Under the pieces are notes generated by a model. It was not told the origin of the DNA, ran no database searches, and was given only the letters and a program-made list of their open reading frames with translations. This document shows positions 33,291 to 44,344 of a stretch of DNA of 64,000 bases, one piece after another (position 1 is the stretch's first letter; each line of letters starts with the position of its first letter). Made by a program: the position numbers and the translations under genes. This DNA comes from Molossus alvarezi. Lineage: Eukaryota; Chordata; Mammalia; Chiroptera; Molossidae. The stretch lies in the NCBI GenBank assembly GCA_037176705.1, contig CM073887.1:25175501-25239500 (forward strand), given 5' to 3'.

Positions 33291-33829
33291 TGTGATATTC
33301 TGGTACCGAACACAAAGAGTTCGGCCACCCGGCGCTAGCAGAGCCAAACTCGAAGGGCTGAGTACTGCAGTGGAGAAAGATTGCCTCTTTTATTGATACA
33401 TGGCCTCGTCCGGGAAAACCGGAAGCTGTTGCTCAAAAGCCCCGGATGGCCATGGTGTGCAGGTTACAGATTATAAGGGCAAAATCACAAAGCACTGTGG
33501 ATCCGGAGATGGAGGTCATGCTGGAAACTGATTGATCAGAGCGAAGGGAAGGGTAAGGGAGTATTGCTACAGGTTTGGAGGACAGCTCTGAAGTCTGTCC
33601 GGTGTCCCTTTGTCTGGTTTCATGGGAAAATAGCCTGGGGGGGGGGGGGGTTCTACCTTAGGTCTCAGGAACTGAAATAAAATTTAGGTCAAGATCTTTA
33701 TCCTGACAGATCCAGACTTTGTGACCATTAGTCAGGTCTGACTACTGTCTTCTGATGTCTGGGGTGAAGGGGGTAGCGGGGATACTGATTATTGGGAAAA
33801 GGCTAGGTCTCTGAGGGGGATAGATAGAT

Positions 33830-33869
<40 letters not shown>

Positions 33870-33984
33870 TGATTTCTTGAGCTAGGATCTAGCACTAATT
33901 TAATCCAAGTCACAAGGACCTTCGGTTTCAATTCTAAACCTAGTCAGCCTGGGTCCGAGGTCCCAGATGTCCTACTTTGCCACA
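33291..33984 (-). mobile_element. ERV LTR (possibly class II), antisense
   Basis: On the minus strand the likely start TGTGGCAAAGTAGG (33,984) is preceded by a purine-rich tract (AGAGAGGTGGGGAAA), as a 3' LTR would be. A TATA-like cttataatc lies near 33,470 and a poly(A) signal aataaaa at about 33,395. U5-like text gcgccgggtggccgaac follows. A (GATA)n run (33,818-33,869) and a poly-G run (about 33,637-33,650) are embedded in the presumed U3. The right end is uncertain (33,291 or 33,301) and no TSD was found. It carries no coding sequence. Confidence 0.6.
33307..33328 (-). promoter_or_regulatory. Hairpin in the U5-like end of the LTR
   Basis: The minus-strand sequence ccgaactctttgtgttcgg forms a 6-bp perfect stem with a 7-base loop. 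It lies about 70 bases past the poly(A) signal. Its role is unknown; such stems are found in some retroviral U5 regions. Confidence 0.5.
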
Positions 33985-34600
33985 TTTCCCCACCTCTCTG
34001 GAAACTGATTTCCCAACAGGCACTTGCTTTCAGATGGCTGTCAGCTCAGGTGTTAGTTAATAAGCAAGGTGTTTGCTGACAAGGGCTTAACACCTCCCAG
34101 AGGTATTTGCATTTTAATAGAGGACTGTTACAAGAATTCAGACCCCCAAGGAATGAAGTTATGATGGTAAATTGCCCCGAGCCAGTGTGGGTATTTTAGA
34201 GCAGGGAGCCCTCTCTTTACATCTTAACACCTTCCTGCTAGCCCAGTCTACACTCTCCAGAGCTGAACAGGAAGGAGCTGAACATGAAGTCATCATTTCC
34301 CTTCATCCTGCCTGGGCTGGGGATCAGCTCCCAAAGTGAAGTGGGCATCTCCCCAACAGTAGAATACAGAGCCCTGAAATTCTGGCTGGACCTGATGGGA
34401 TGTCAGGAGAGAGTTACAGGTACGAGTTACGTAGTGCCCGGCCTCAAATAAGTCAGTTTAGTGGAGGAGACAGATCTTAATAGAAGAGGAGCATAAAGGC
34501 AGGAAGAAGTAAATCAGCTGGGAGAGGAAGTTTCATCTCCCAGCTCCAGGTATCCACCACCTGCTGCTGTGTCTCATCCTGTTTCTTGCACCACCTGATA
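33985..34600. other. Single-copy or unassigned stretch beside the LTR
   Basis: It could include a remnant of the ERV interior on the right of the LTR, but I recognise no retroviral coding text. Confidence 0.35.
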
Positions 34601-34601
34601 A

Positions 34602-34660
34602 GTTAATTATAGCATTATTTTCCATACAAACAACTGTAAACCTACTTTTGCTTCACCCTG
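34602..34660. mobile_element. Mariner-like MITE, copy 2 (right half only)
   Basis: It matches the right half of the copies at 24,074 and 53,742 (tattttccatacaaacaactgtaaac ... caccctg), again followed by TA. The left half is missing. Confidence 0.72.
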
Positions 34661-34728
34661 TATATGTGTGTGTGTTTATGTAATATATATATATGTATAT
34701 TTATTAAATTACAATAATTTTACCATGT
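34661..34728. repeat. (TG)n/(TA)n-rich microsatellite
   Basis: Alternating tgtgtgtg and tatatata stretches between the MITE and the SINE. Confidence 0.6.
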
Positions 34729-34742
34729 TGTTAAACATTTTT

Positions 34743-34992
34743 TTTTTTTTTTAATCCTCACCTGAGGACATTTTTCCATTTTTTGTTCAGATAGAGCGGG
34801 AGGGAGAGAGAGGAAGAGAGAGAGAAAGAGAAACATCGATGTGAAGGGACACATCGAGTGGCTGCCACCCGCACGACCAACCAGGGCCGGGGACAAACTG
34901 CAACTGAGGTACGTGCCCTTAGCGGGAACCGAACCTGGGTCTCTCTGTACCGCAGGCCAACGCTCCAACCGCTGAGCCAAACCGGCCAGGGC
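34743..34992 (-). mobile_element. VES-type SINE, type A, with 14-bp perfect TSD
   Basis: Antisense, nearly consensus-like type A copy. TSD tgttaaacattttt at 34,729-34,742 and 34,993-35,006. Confidence 0.95.
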
Positions 34993-35089
34993 TGTTAAAC
35001 ATTTTTGAAAGTGATAAATTTTTTAGTTTAAAGATGAAATAAACAAAATGTCACTTTGTAATGTATGTAGGTTTCAGTGAGATTTTATT

Positions 35090-35334
35090 TTTCTCCCTCG
35101 AGGACTTTGTTTCCATTTTTGTTCAGATAGAGTGGGAGGGAGACAGAGGATGAGAGAGAGAGAGAGAGAGAAACATCAACGTGAAAGGGACACATCAACT
35201 GGTTGCCTCTGGCACAGCCCCAACCTGAGCTGGGGATGAATCGCAACCAAGGTACGTGCCCTTGGGCAGAATTGAACCCACAGCTCATAGGTCTGCGGGC
35301 CGAAGCTCTAACCACTGAGCAACTGTCCAGTGCA
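35090..35334 (-). mobile_element. VES-type SINE, older variant
   Basis: Antisense copy with body 'cccttgggcagaattgaacc' and a degenerate head (gcaactgtccagtg). TSD cagtgagattttatt at 35,075-35,089, against cagtgagatctttttatt from 35,335, with small differences. It is clearly more diverged than its type A neighbours. Confidence 0.9.
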
Positions 35335-35489
35335 CAGTGAGATCTTTTTATTCCCTTTATTAAACACTTCAGGCACTTGTATTCCACTTCATTAATTCTG
35401 GAGTGGACCCTGAGATCCTTATGTTTAATAAGCACCCCAGAAGATTCTGACATCCAAGGGCCACCCTTTGAGAAAACTGCCCTGCCAAA

Positions 35490-35890
35490 GTGAGTCCCAT
35501 TCCTTGGCATAAGATGTAAGACCCTTCTTAATCTGGCAACTCTGAGTCCCACCAAGCTCAACTCCCCACACTGGATCCATCTATTCTATGCCACTCCAAT
35601 GACCTAATCTTCCCCTAATATAGATGCCTTCATCCTTTGGGTCAATTAGGGTAGCTGTCCTTTCCCATCTGGGCTTATTGGAATCTTCATAATTAAATAT
35701 CTCTCATTCTGTGAAACCTTACCCTGTTCTACAGGTAGAATGAATTAGTTCCTTCTCTGTGGTTTTAAAATCTTGCTGCTCTTATGTTACTTATCACAGA
35801 ATTACTTGTACATTTGTTTTTCTGCTAATTGAAATCTCTTTTCAGTACAGGGACCACATCACCCTGTTATATGCCTGGTGACTTCTTAGT
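35490..35890 (+). mobile_element. L2 LINE 3' region, sense
   Basis: L2-like text: 'taagacccttcttaatctggc', 'cttatgttacttatcacag' and 'ttttcagtacagggaccacatc'. The element is ancient and highly diverged. A (TA)n-rich tract follows at 35,898-35,960. Confidence 0.65.
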
Positions 35891-36384
35891 GCTATTTATG
35901 TAATATACATATATATATGTATTACTATATGTATATATATGTCACTATATATATATAGTGTTTCTATTATACTATTGTTATTCATATATTGCAGTTGAGG
36001 AAACTACAGCTGAGTTAAATTAATAAACATGAATGAGTATTAGGAATATTTACTGAATATAAAATTTGAGCTTGCATAGATTGGAAATAGATCCTATTTC
36101 CTAGGCCTGAGACTAAATTCTCAGGACATGGGAAATAATTCTCTATATTCCATGGGATTATGAAGATTAAAGAACACCGATAATTCAGTATTTTAAAGAA
36201 AATTAAATTTTAAACTGTCTCAATTTTTAACTACATTGCATATAAATTATAATTTAGCAGTAAAAATCATTTCATAATTTTTATACTTACTCAAAATATG
36301 CAATGAACACAAAATATATTATATGTTTTCCAAGGATGCTCTGCTGCCTAGATAACTCTTCCGCCAGGCTGCCGTGAGACTGTG

Positions 36385-36535
36385 CATCCCCAGAGCTGTG
36401 GTTTCCTCTCAGTTCCTCCAACACATCGTGTTCTTTCCCGCCTCAGAGCCTTCACTCAAATGAGCCCTTCTGTTTGGAATGCTCCTGTCAATTCTAGCTC
36501 ATCTTGCAAAACCCAGACCAAATTGGACCGCCCCT
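36385..36535 (+). mobile_element. L2 fragment, sense, split by a SINE
   Basis: The text 'cgcctcagagccttcactcaaatg', then 'tgtttggaatgctcctgtc', then 'cttgcaaaacccagac' matches L2. Confidence 0.7.
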
Positions 36536-36544
36536 CACATTTTT

Positions 36545-36765
36545 TTTTTACCCTCACCAAGGATATTTTTCCAATTTTTGTTCAGATAGAGTGGGAGGGA
36601 GAGAGAGGAAGGAGAGAGAAACATCGACGTGAAAGGGATACATCGAATGGCTACCACCCGCACGACCAACCAGGGCCACAAGCTGCAACATTAGCAGGAA
36701 TCAAACCCAGGTCTCTCTGGATCACAGGCTGACGCTCTAACCACTGAGCAAAACCAGCCAGGACA
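36545..36765 (-). mobile_element. VES-type SINE, shortened, with diverged TSD
   Basis: Antisense type A-like copy with an internal deletion around 'accagggccacaagctgcaacattagcagg'. The TSD gaccRccMctMacat is at about 36,526-36,540 and 36,766-36,780 with three mismatches, so this is one of the older copies. Confidence 0.92.
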
Positions 36766-36845
36766 GACCACCACTAACATTTTTAAGGTTCAAGGCAAGA
36801 GTTCAAATACAGGTTCATAAACTATGCAGAGGATTTAGACTTCTT

Positions 36846-37093
36846 TTTTTTTTTTTTTTTTTATCCTCACCCGAGGACATTTTTCCATTTTTTGTTCAGA
36901 TAGAGTGGGGAGGGAGAGAGAGAGAGAGAGAAACATCAATGTGAAAGGGACACATCGAGTGGTTGCCACCCGCACAACCCAACCTGGGCCGGGGACAAAC
37001 TGCAACCGATGTACATGCCCTTAGCAGGAACCGAACCCTGGTCTCTCTGGACCACAGGTCGATGCTCTACTGCTGAGCCAAACCGGCCAGAGC
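36846..37093 (-). mobile_element. VES-type SINE, type A, with 15-bp perfect TSD
   Basis: Antisense copy with a T-rich tail of about 17 bases. TSD ggatttagacttctt at 36,831-36,845 and 37,094-37,108. Confidence 0.95.
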
Positions 37094-37108
37094 GGATTTA
37101 GACTTCTT

Positions 37109-37689
37109 AAACTCCTTGGAATTACACATGGTTATGTTGTGTTGTAAGGACAGGGATTTCTGATTCCTGGCTCATGGCCAAAACCTTCCCTCTTTTCTTT
37201 CTCTTTCCTCGGTCCCTTCTCACATCATGAAAAGACTTGTGAATGTCCCAGTGTGCACATCATTGTCCATCCAAGCTCATGCTCTGCAAAGAGCCCCTCC
37301 GGACCACGCTGAAGTCTAGTAGTCCTCCTTGGGAGGATAGACCCAGGGAAGAGACCCACAGAAGTTTGAGAACCAGGTTCGAGATCCTTTGGACAGGGGG
37401 CTTCAAGGTCAGGGCACCCTGAACATGGCCTAGAACAGGAGGGGTGGGCACCTTAAAGGGCTGGGACACTTGACTGGATCTTTCAGTGATACTGAGCTCA
37501 AACATCCCTTTCTCAAAGAAAAACCCCCCAGATAAATCCAGATTCTCGTCCAACTTGCATAGCACCTCTGGTTCTCTTTGAAGCACTTGCAATGATAATG
37601 AAATAACGCAGTTTCGCGAATTGTTGTTTAATTGGTATAAGGCCTAACCCCCTCACTAAAAAGTCTGTTTCACAAAGACGGAACCATCT
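37109..37689. other. Single-copy non-coding stretch
   Basis: A 110-codon minus-strand open stretch (37,260-37,592) has no recognisable motif or splice context. Nothing else seen. Confidence 0.4.
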
Positions 37690-37785
37690 GTTTCTGTTCA
37701 CCTTTGTTTTCCCATTGTCTCAAACACTGTCCGGTGCGTGGAAGCGCTCAATCCGTATTGGTTGGATGAATGAACGAAGGGAAGG
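37690..37785 (+). mobile_element. L2 3' end
   Basis: The text 'acactgtccggtgcgtggaagcgctcaat', then 'ttggatgaatgaac', corresponds to the L2 terminus (cagtgcctggcacatagtaggcgctcaataaat... consensus type). Confidence 0.7.
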
Positions 37786-39053
37786 CTCTCTGGGACTTCC
37801 AGAAAGAGTTTAGGCTTTTCAAAAAAAAAAAAAAAGTGACACAAACTTTCACTTATGTCTCACATATTTCTATTATTATCGCCATCAACAGCTTTGCAAA
37901 GTAAAAGTTTAAACATGACCGAAGATTTTCCAGCATTTGGGTTCTAAAGATGAAGTCCACTGGGGCTTGTGGGGATGAAGCGTTTAGATAAGAGTCCCAG
38001 GCGCAGGGCCATGCAGGTGGGCACAGTGTAAGTCCTGGAGCGTGATGCCAACGCCACGCTAAGCACAGCTTTGTCTTTCTGGAAAATGACAAAATTAACA
38101 TTTAAACAATCCAATGGGAGTGAAATGAATAAAATGTATCCTTCATAGGATTGGATGCAATTCTACTTAGAGATCTTCATAAAAAGCTCCTTTTTGAAAG
38201 AAAAACAGCTCTGAGTAGTGCTTGAGATTCAGAAGGCTGCTGGAAGCTTTGCCAATGACAACTGTAAGTAATAACATGGTATTAAATTTTATTTTCCATT
38301 TTTAAGAGCAGATTTTTAAAAAACCAGCAGGTATGTGGAATTATATTTCTAACAGACATCCCGAAAAAAAGTTATAGTTTTATTTATCTTGGTTGGTATG
38401 AAAACCTCGACCTTCACGGGTAAGGTTTTGATTCATTGAGAGATACAATCCTAATGAACAGAAGGCCTGGATGCCACAATTCGGGGTTTTAGCTAGTTCC
38501 AAGGTTTTGTTCTTTTATTTCCATCTCGCTGATTATCGGGCAGAAATAATCTTCTAAATCTGAAAATCTGTTCTCACTTGAAGATTGTGCTGTAATTTTG
38601 CATGAGCTAGCAGAGATAATATGGGAATATATCACTTTTCCTCCAAACACAAGACAAAATAAACCTGAGAGATGACAAGGCCACCTTAGCCTGGAAGCCA
38701 CTTTGAACAATGATCATCATTATTCAATGAAAAGTGTGTTCCAAGCCCGAGGAGTTCAGACTGCTGCTCAAACAAGCGCCCTTCCATTCGGAGCTGCTGA
38801 GTTTCCCGGGAGCTTCACCAACCTCCATTCCATTTTCTCTCCCGGGAAAAAGCAGACAGCAAACACTCAGATTCTAAAAATTAAACCAGTCAAGTCAATA
38901 CACAATGTACAGGCACGGTCACACCTGTCACACCTCCTGGGACCAAGGTTTCTCAGCCTTGGCACGACCGACACTTTGGGTCAAATGACCCTTTCACAAG
39001 TGTTTTCTTTCGACTCCTGTTTTCTTTCTTTTTTTTGTAGGAGTCAAATTTAT
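37786..39053. other. Single-copy non-coding stretch
   Basis: A 118-codon open stretch at 38,703-39,059 (+) and others show no known domain. About 38,945-38,990 (tttctcagccttggcacgaccgacactttggg) looks like one end of an old hAT MER element. Confidence 0.4.
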
Positions 39054-39071
39054 CTGTAATATGCAGTTTTA

Positions 39072-39346
39072 TTTATTTTTATTTTTTTATTATTATTTTT
39101 TTTTATCCTCACCCGAGGATATTTTTTCCATTGTTTTGTACAGATAGAGTGGGAGGGAGAGAGAGGAAGGGAGAGAGAGAGAGAGAAACATCAACGTGAA
39201 GGGACACATCGAGTGGTTGCCACCCGTACGACCAACCAAGGCCGGGGACAAACTGCAACCGAAGTACGTGCCCTTAGCGGGAACTGAACCCGGGTCTCTC
39301 CGGACCGCAGGCTGACGCTCTAACCGCTGAGCCAAACTGGCCAGGG
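39072..39346 (-). mobile_element. VES-type SINE, type A, with 18-bp perfect TSD
   Basis: Antisense copy with an expanded T/A-rich tail (39,072-39,103). TSD ctgtaatatgcagtttta at 39,054-39,071 and 39,347-39,364. Confidence 0.95.
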
Positions 39347-39364
39347 CTGTAATATGCAGTTTTA

Positions 39365-40072
39365 TAATGTTAATCATTTTAAAGTGTTCAGTGGCGTTAA
39401 GTACATTCACCTTGCTGTGCGGCCATCGCGAGTGGATAATGGTTATCCACGTCCAGACCTTTCTCACCTTTGCAAACTGAAACTACCTTCCCGTTGCCAT
39501 CACGTAGGATTCTTGGGAGGGTTAAATGAGCTAATAAACACCAAGTACAACGACTGCTTCACACTCCATCAAGTCCAATGTCCACACAGTGATGAGAACG
39601 AGAGCCACTGCTGGTACTTGGCCTAAAATCTCCCTGCAGCTCATTTCTTTGAGGTAGAAATAGACATTTGATCTCACTGTTCCCTCCTTGTTACAGTGTC
39701 TCTAAGTGAGACTGTGCTAGATTAGCTCCCTGAATCTGGATTTTGTTTTCACACTCCAGGTTCAGAAGTTGAGATCAACAGCCGATTTGGACTGTGATTC
39801 AAACGCCTGTCACGCACAGACGAGATCGCTGTGTGCTCTCAGCCCGAAGACTCCATGCTCTTCAATCAGTGATGTTTCTCTTGTCCTGTGGGTGCTAAAA
39901 CCCAAACTCCAAACTTCACCGAACTCACCTCTCTCCTCATAATGTGAGTCCCAAACACATGGTTCTTTTTCCCACTCTCTAAATATTGTTTTATCCTTTA
40001 TTACATAATTTAAATAACTCAGGATAGGGTCTGGCAGATACTAAGTTGATGATTCTTATCTAAGGTCAGATT
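39365..40072. other. Single-copy non-coding stretch
   Basis: No element recognised. Confidence 0.4.
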
Positions 40073-40074
40073 TC

Positions 40075-40232
40075 ACAGATTTGAATGCTGCGTCCACCAC
40101 TTAACTGCTTATGTAGCCTTTGGGCTTTTAGCCTCAATTCCTTCATCTGTGAAATAGGAATAATTATGCTTCTGCCTCATATGATTACTTCAAGGAATAA
40201 TGAGACACCAAATGTCACATGCTTGGTGTGCA
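40075..40232 (+). mobile_element. MIR
   Basis: MIR text from 'cagatttgaatgctgcgtccaccacttaac', through 'ttccttcatctgtgaaatagg', to 'tcaaggaataatgag'. The L1 at 40,248 is inserted just past its 3' part. Confidence 0.8.
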
Positions 40233-40247
40233 AATATGACCTTTCTT

Positions 40248-41398
40248 TTTTTTTTAATTAATTAATTTTTGTTACAGATGTTTTTCCTTTTCCCCCCACT
40301 GATTCCCCCCTTCCCTCTCCCTCCCTGCCCTTTCCCCAGTTGGTTGTCCATGTCCACTGTTCATGCATACATGCATATAAGTTCTGTGGTTTATCTCTCC
40401 CCACCACCCCCTCTTCTGGGGATTGTCAGTCTGTACCCCACTTCCACGTCTCTGGGACTACCCCATTCCTCAGACTGTTATGTTCATTATATTCCACAAA
40501 TAAGTGAGATCATATGAAACTTGTCTTTCTCTGTTTGGTTTGTTTCACTTAGGATGATACTTTCCAGGTCCCTCCATGTAGTCTCAAAGGATAAGAGATC
40601 TTTTTTTCTTACAGCTGCATAGTACTCCATTGTGTATATGTATCACTGCTTTTTTATCCATTTGTCTACTGATGGACTCTTGGGCTGTTTCCAGATCTTA
40701 GCTATTGTAAATAGTGCTGCTATAAACATGGGGGTACATATATTCTTTCTGATTGGTGTTTCAGGCTTCTTAGGGTATATTCCTAGAAGTGGGATCACTG
40801 GGTCAAATGGAAGTTCAATTTTTAATTTTTTGAGGTAACACCATATTGTTTTCCATAGTGGCTGCACCAGTCTACATTCCCACCAGCAGTATACTAGAGT
40901 CCCCTTTTCTCCACACCCTTGCCAACACTTGTTGTTTGATGATTTGTTGATGGCGGCCATTGTGACAGGTGTGAGGTGATACCTCATTGTTTTAATTTGC
41001 ATCTCTCTGGTGATTAGTGATGATGAGCATTTCTTCATATGTCTCTTAGCCATTTGTATGTCCTGTTTGGAGAGGTGTCTATTTAGTTTCTCTGCCCATT
41101 TTTTAATTGGGTTCTTTGTCTTCCTTTTGTGGAGTTGTATGAGCACTCTCTATATATTGGAAATTAACCCCTTATCTGATATATCATTGGCAATTATGCT
41201 CTCCCATACAGTGGGTAGCCTTTCCGTTTCGATGATTGTATCTTTTGCTGTGCAGAAGCTTTTGAGTTTGATGTAGTCCCATGTGTTCATTTTCTCCTTT
41301 GTTTCTATTGCCTTAGGTGATGTATCAGTGAAAATTCTGCTGCGTATGATGTCTGAAATTTTGTTGCCTACAGTTTCTTCTAGGATTTTTATGGATAG
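40248..41398 (-). mobile_element. Young 5'-truncated L1 with 15-bp perfect TSD
   Basis: Antisense L1 3' end of about 1.15 kb: T-rich start (poly-A), C-rich 3'UTR, ORF2 C-terminal region. TSD aatatgacctttctt is perfect at 40,233-40,247 and 41,399-41,413. The minus frame is open for 167 codons (41,146-40,643), including the C-terminal blocks [18 protein letters not shown] and [22 protein letters not shown] stop follows WIKKQ, and the remaining ORF2 end is in the same general register. The long open frame and exact TSD suggest recent insertion. Confidence 0.95.
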
Positions 41399-41413
41399 AA
41401 TATGACCTTTCTT

Positions 41414-41599
41414 ATCCAGGGAAATACAGAAGTCTTAGCAGGCTACAAAGGGGTCATGTGACCTCAGGAAAAAAATCAGGGTTTCTCAAAGCAATGCCTG
41501 CTGGTGAATTAGAATGGTGTATTTGTTTGTGAACCAAAATGAATACTATTGTAAAAGGGGTATTCTAGAGTTTAAAAGAAATAGCTATCAATAATTGTT
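41414..41599. other. Short single-copy stretch
   Basis: About 41,480-41,520 (tttctcaaagcaatgcc) may be a hAT MER remnant. Nothing else seen. Confidence 0.35.
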
Positions 41600-41790
41600 T
41601 CTTGTATGCTAGGAGCTGCTCTAATGATTTTGCAGATATTTCTCATTCAAATCCTCATATAGTCTACCTAAAAGAAAATATTATTATCCACATTTTGCAG
41701 ATGAGGTTACTAAGGCAGAGGGAGACTAATAAATGTTTTCAAGGCCATAGAACTAGTAAATAACAGGACAAAATCCAGTTTGGTTGTGTT
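41600..41790 (-). mobile_element. MIR, antisense
   Basis: Antisense MIR text: 'tctcattcaaatcctcatat', 'attattatccacattttgcag', 'gatgaggttactaaggcag' and 'aaggccatagaactagtaa'. Confidence 0.8.
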
Positions 41791-42758
41791 CTCCTCCACT
41801 GTGTAACATCACCTCCATGCAAAGTGTTAACTGATGAGACCTGAGGATGCAGTAATGATAAATGATGAAATAAACACATCATGTAGTACACTATGCTACT
41901 ATACATATTCTCAAATTCATATGCTATCTTAATAATTTATTCATAAGGGTGCTTGTTGATTGAGACTAATTTTATTTTTCATGTAGGACATGAAATTAAC
42001 TAGTATTTGGTCAAAACTAAAATGAAATAAGTGAATGATATTAGTTACGTTTTTATTTTTGGCATGGACATTTGGCCATTGGATGGTTGCTGTCTTTGCT
42101 TGATTTCTGCTCACTGGTTCAGACTTGAAGACCTAACAAATATCTATAAGTATTTATTATTGGCCAGACCTTCTCATTTTGAATAAGCAAAACTGGTTAA
42201 ATTTGAAAAGTCCACTGTACGAGATTGGCACATAACCAAATTATATTGCTTTAGGAGGGAAAAAAAACCTGATTGCTTGTTGCTTTCCAAATTCTTGACA
42301 TGTTTTCAATGTAGAAAGCCATCTAAAGAAAAGGGTGGGGGGAAGAGAAAGAAACCTTGAAAACTCCCCAATATGCAATCTGCGTCATTTGCTTTTCTAA
42401 CTTGTTCCTTGCCAGTGTCAATAAACTGCGCTAAGTAGTTTAGCATGTTTGGTTGGCTGTACCTATGCATAAAATAAACAACACATCTGGCATTTTCTTT
42501 ACCACTGATGGGGATGGGCACTGTGTAACTACCCTGTATAATTCTTAATGAGGGAATAAAGAAATTTACCTTGCAGAGTTATCAAAAAACAAACATGTTT
42601 TTCTTGTGCCTGGGTCCATGATGAACTTCCCAATTTCTGTGTAAGAATTTTATATATGGGATGTCTTCAGTTCCAGCCTCATGTGCCAAACAAGCATTTC
42701 AAAATCTGTGCTCATCTTATCTGAAGTGATATCAGCATGATGAATTCTTTCACCCGTT
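41791..42758. other. Single-copy non-coding stretch
   Basis: No element recognised. It directly precedes the exon-like segment at 42,762. Confidence 0.4.
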
Positions 42759-42761
42759 TAG

Positions 42762-42818
42762 GACCATGACAGCCGAGATTCCGAAATGAATCAGGACAGT
42801 GCGAGGTCTGAAGAAAAT
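42762..42818 (+). other. Candidate 57-nt host exon (microexon-like)
   Basis: A possible exon. It is preceded by a pyrimidine-rich stretch and TAG (ttctttcacccgtttag, AG at 42,760-42,761) and followed by a strong donor (gtgagt, from 42,819). It is exactly 19 codons long and open in one frame: DHDSRDSEMNQDSARSEEN, a polar, serine- and acid-rich peptide as is common in alternative microexons. It lies in repeat-free sequence. I do not recognise the gene, and chance splice-like signals are frequent in introns, so this is a hypothesis. Confidence 0.4.
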
Positions 42819-42820
42819 GT

Positions 42821-44340
42821 GAGTGGTTGAATTAAGACAAGATGTTTGTACTGAGCGCTAACAGGAATGAGGTGCTGTGTGTGGTGACTTGTTAAAACAT
42901 GTTGTGTACTGAGGTATTTACATGGATTTTTATCGGAATAGCTTTTTAGTTATATTTTTAAATGACACAGTTAAGTCTTAAGAACAACAGGCAGTACATT
43001 GTGCGAGACTTTCTCAGGAGGAACCTCGGGTGGGTTGGGAAGTACAAGGCAAACTCATTTTTCAAATTATGAAATCTAGAATCAGAGGAATGGCTTTACT
43101 TTCGCTGCTTTCTAAAATGATTAATAGTAAATGAAAGATGCCAATACACAGTACATTTGGGTTATCTAAAAAATAGATTTTTTTAAATGAAAAAAATTGC
43201 AAAAGTTAATTACTTTGTTGTGTGAGAATCTCTGCTTCTCAAGACTGATAAAAAAAGGTGGGGCAGGGGGAAGGGAGGATTTTTTAAATGTAGGTTTGGA
43301 ACGCCAAGTTCATGCTGTCCTTCCAAGCTGGATAAATCAGGCAGAATGCTCTTTACCAAGAAAGGGATGGTCTTTTGGAAGAAAGGGTAATCAACCTAGA
43401 TTCCTTCTACTCGGCATAAACATCAAAGTTCTTGCGGTGGTTCACAGAAGAGGAATCTGCTTCCATACATTTGGCCAGATTTTTGGCACCTGCTTTAAAA
43501 GACTGAGCAACCGTAAGCCTGGCTTGAATTTTATTAAAATTGAATACTCAAAGCATACTCTTACAATTGGAGTGGAGTGGATTGAGTCCTTTGATTGGGA
43601 TAGGCCCTTAGTATATGCATGGCTTGGACAACTTTCTTCATCTGTTTCACTGGAAAACTTGCTGTTTTCGTTTCTCTGTCTAGACATGGCCCTCTCTCCC
43701 CACAGTATTCTTTGAAGAACATCTAGTGCTCCATAAAAAATCTAGCAAAGGAGGAAAAAAACACCACATTTTCACAAATGCTTGTCAAAATAAAAAAAGC
43801 AATGGAATTATGTATCAAGTCTTTGTCTTCTCTTACACCTAAATTTGATTAGATGTGATGCTCATGATTAGACGAAAATGAGTGATGATAAATGGCTGTT
43901 TGTTAAACTAATCAATGGAGGAATGTGACTTCCCAAAGCAATCTTGCCGAAATCTTGTAGCAGGTTTCTGAGGAAGCCTGTGTTTTCCATCCAGTCCCAA
44001 GGAATTTGAGGGGAGCCATCCATTTTGCCAGTGGTTTAGCTAGAATTAAAACTAATAACCTTTTGGCCCAGTGCCTTTGCTCAAAGTGCTGGGAAGCACA
44101 GACTTCTGTTGTTTAGTCCTACATGCGTCTTCCTCATACTCAGTTGAGGAAAATGCGAAATCTGCCCTGTGGCCGTGGGCAAAGGAACCCGAGGCATGGA
44201 AAGCGGTGCCTGGTCTTCCCAGCAACACCAACGCCCACCACAGGTTGGCAACCTCAGAAGCTAACCTCTTTCTTCCAATCACATCACAGAATGCAATGTT
44301 CAATGCGATGTAAATACATCTACATCTCTGGGGCCTTTGC
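42821..44340. other. Single-copy stretch with a 172-codon open frame
   Basis: 43,197-43,715 (+) is open for 172 codons from an ATG, the longest frame in the window outside repeats. The predicted protein has no signal, repeat or known motif that I can see and its composition is unremarkable. In 64 kb, frames of this length can arise by chance. No other feature is seen here. Confidence 0.3.
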
Positions 44341-44344
44341 TTCA

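Noticed and set aside
38233..38266. 32-nt segment with TTCAG acceptor and GTAAGT donor
   Set aside because: Not a multiple of three, poor pyrimidine tract, and no second feature supports an exon.
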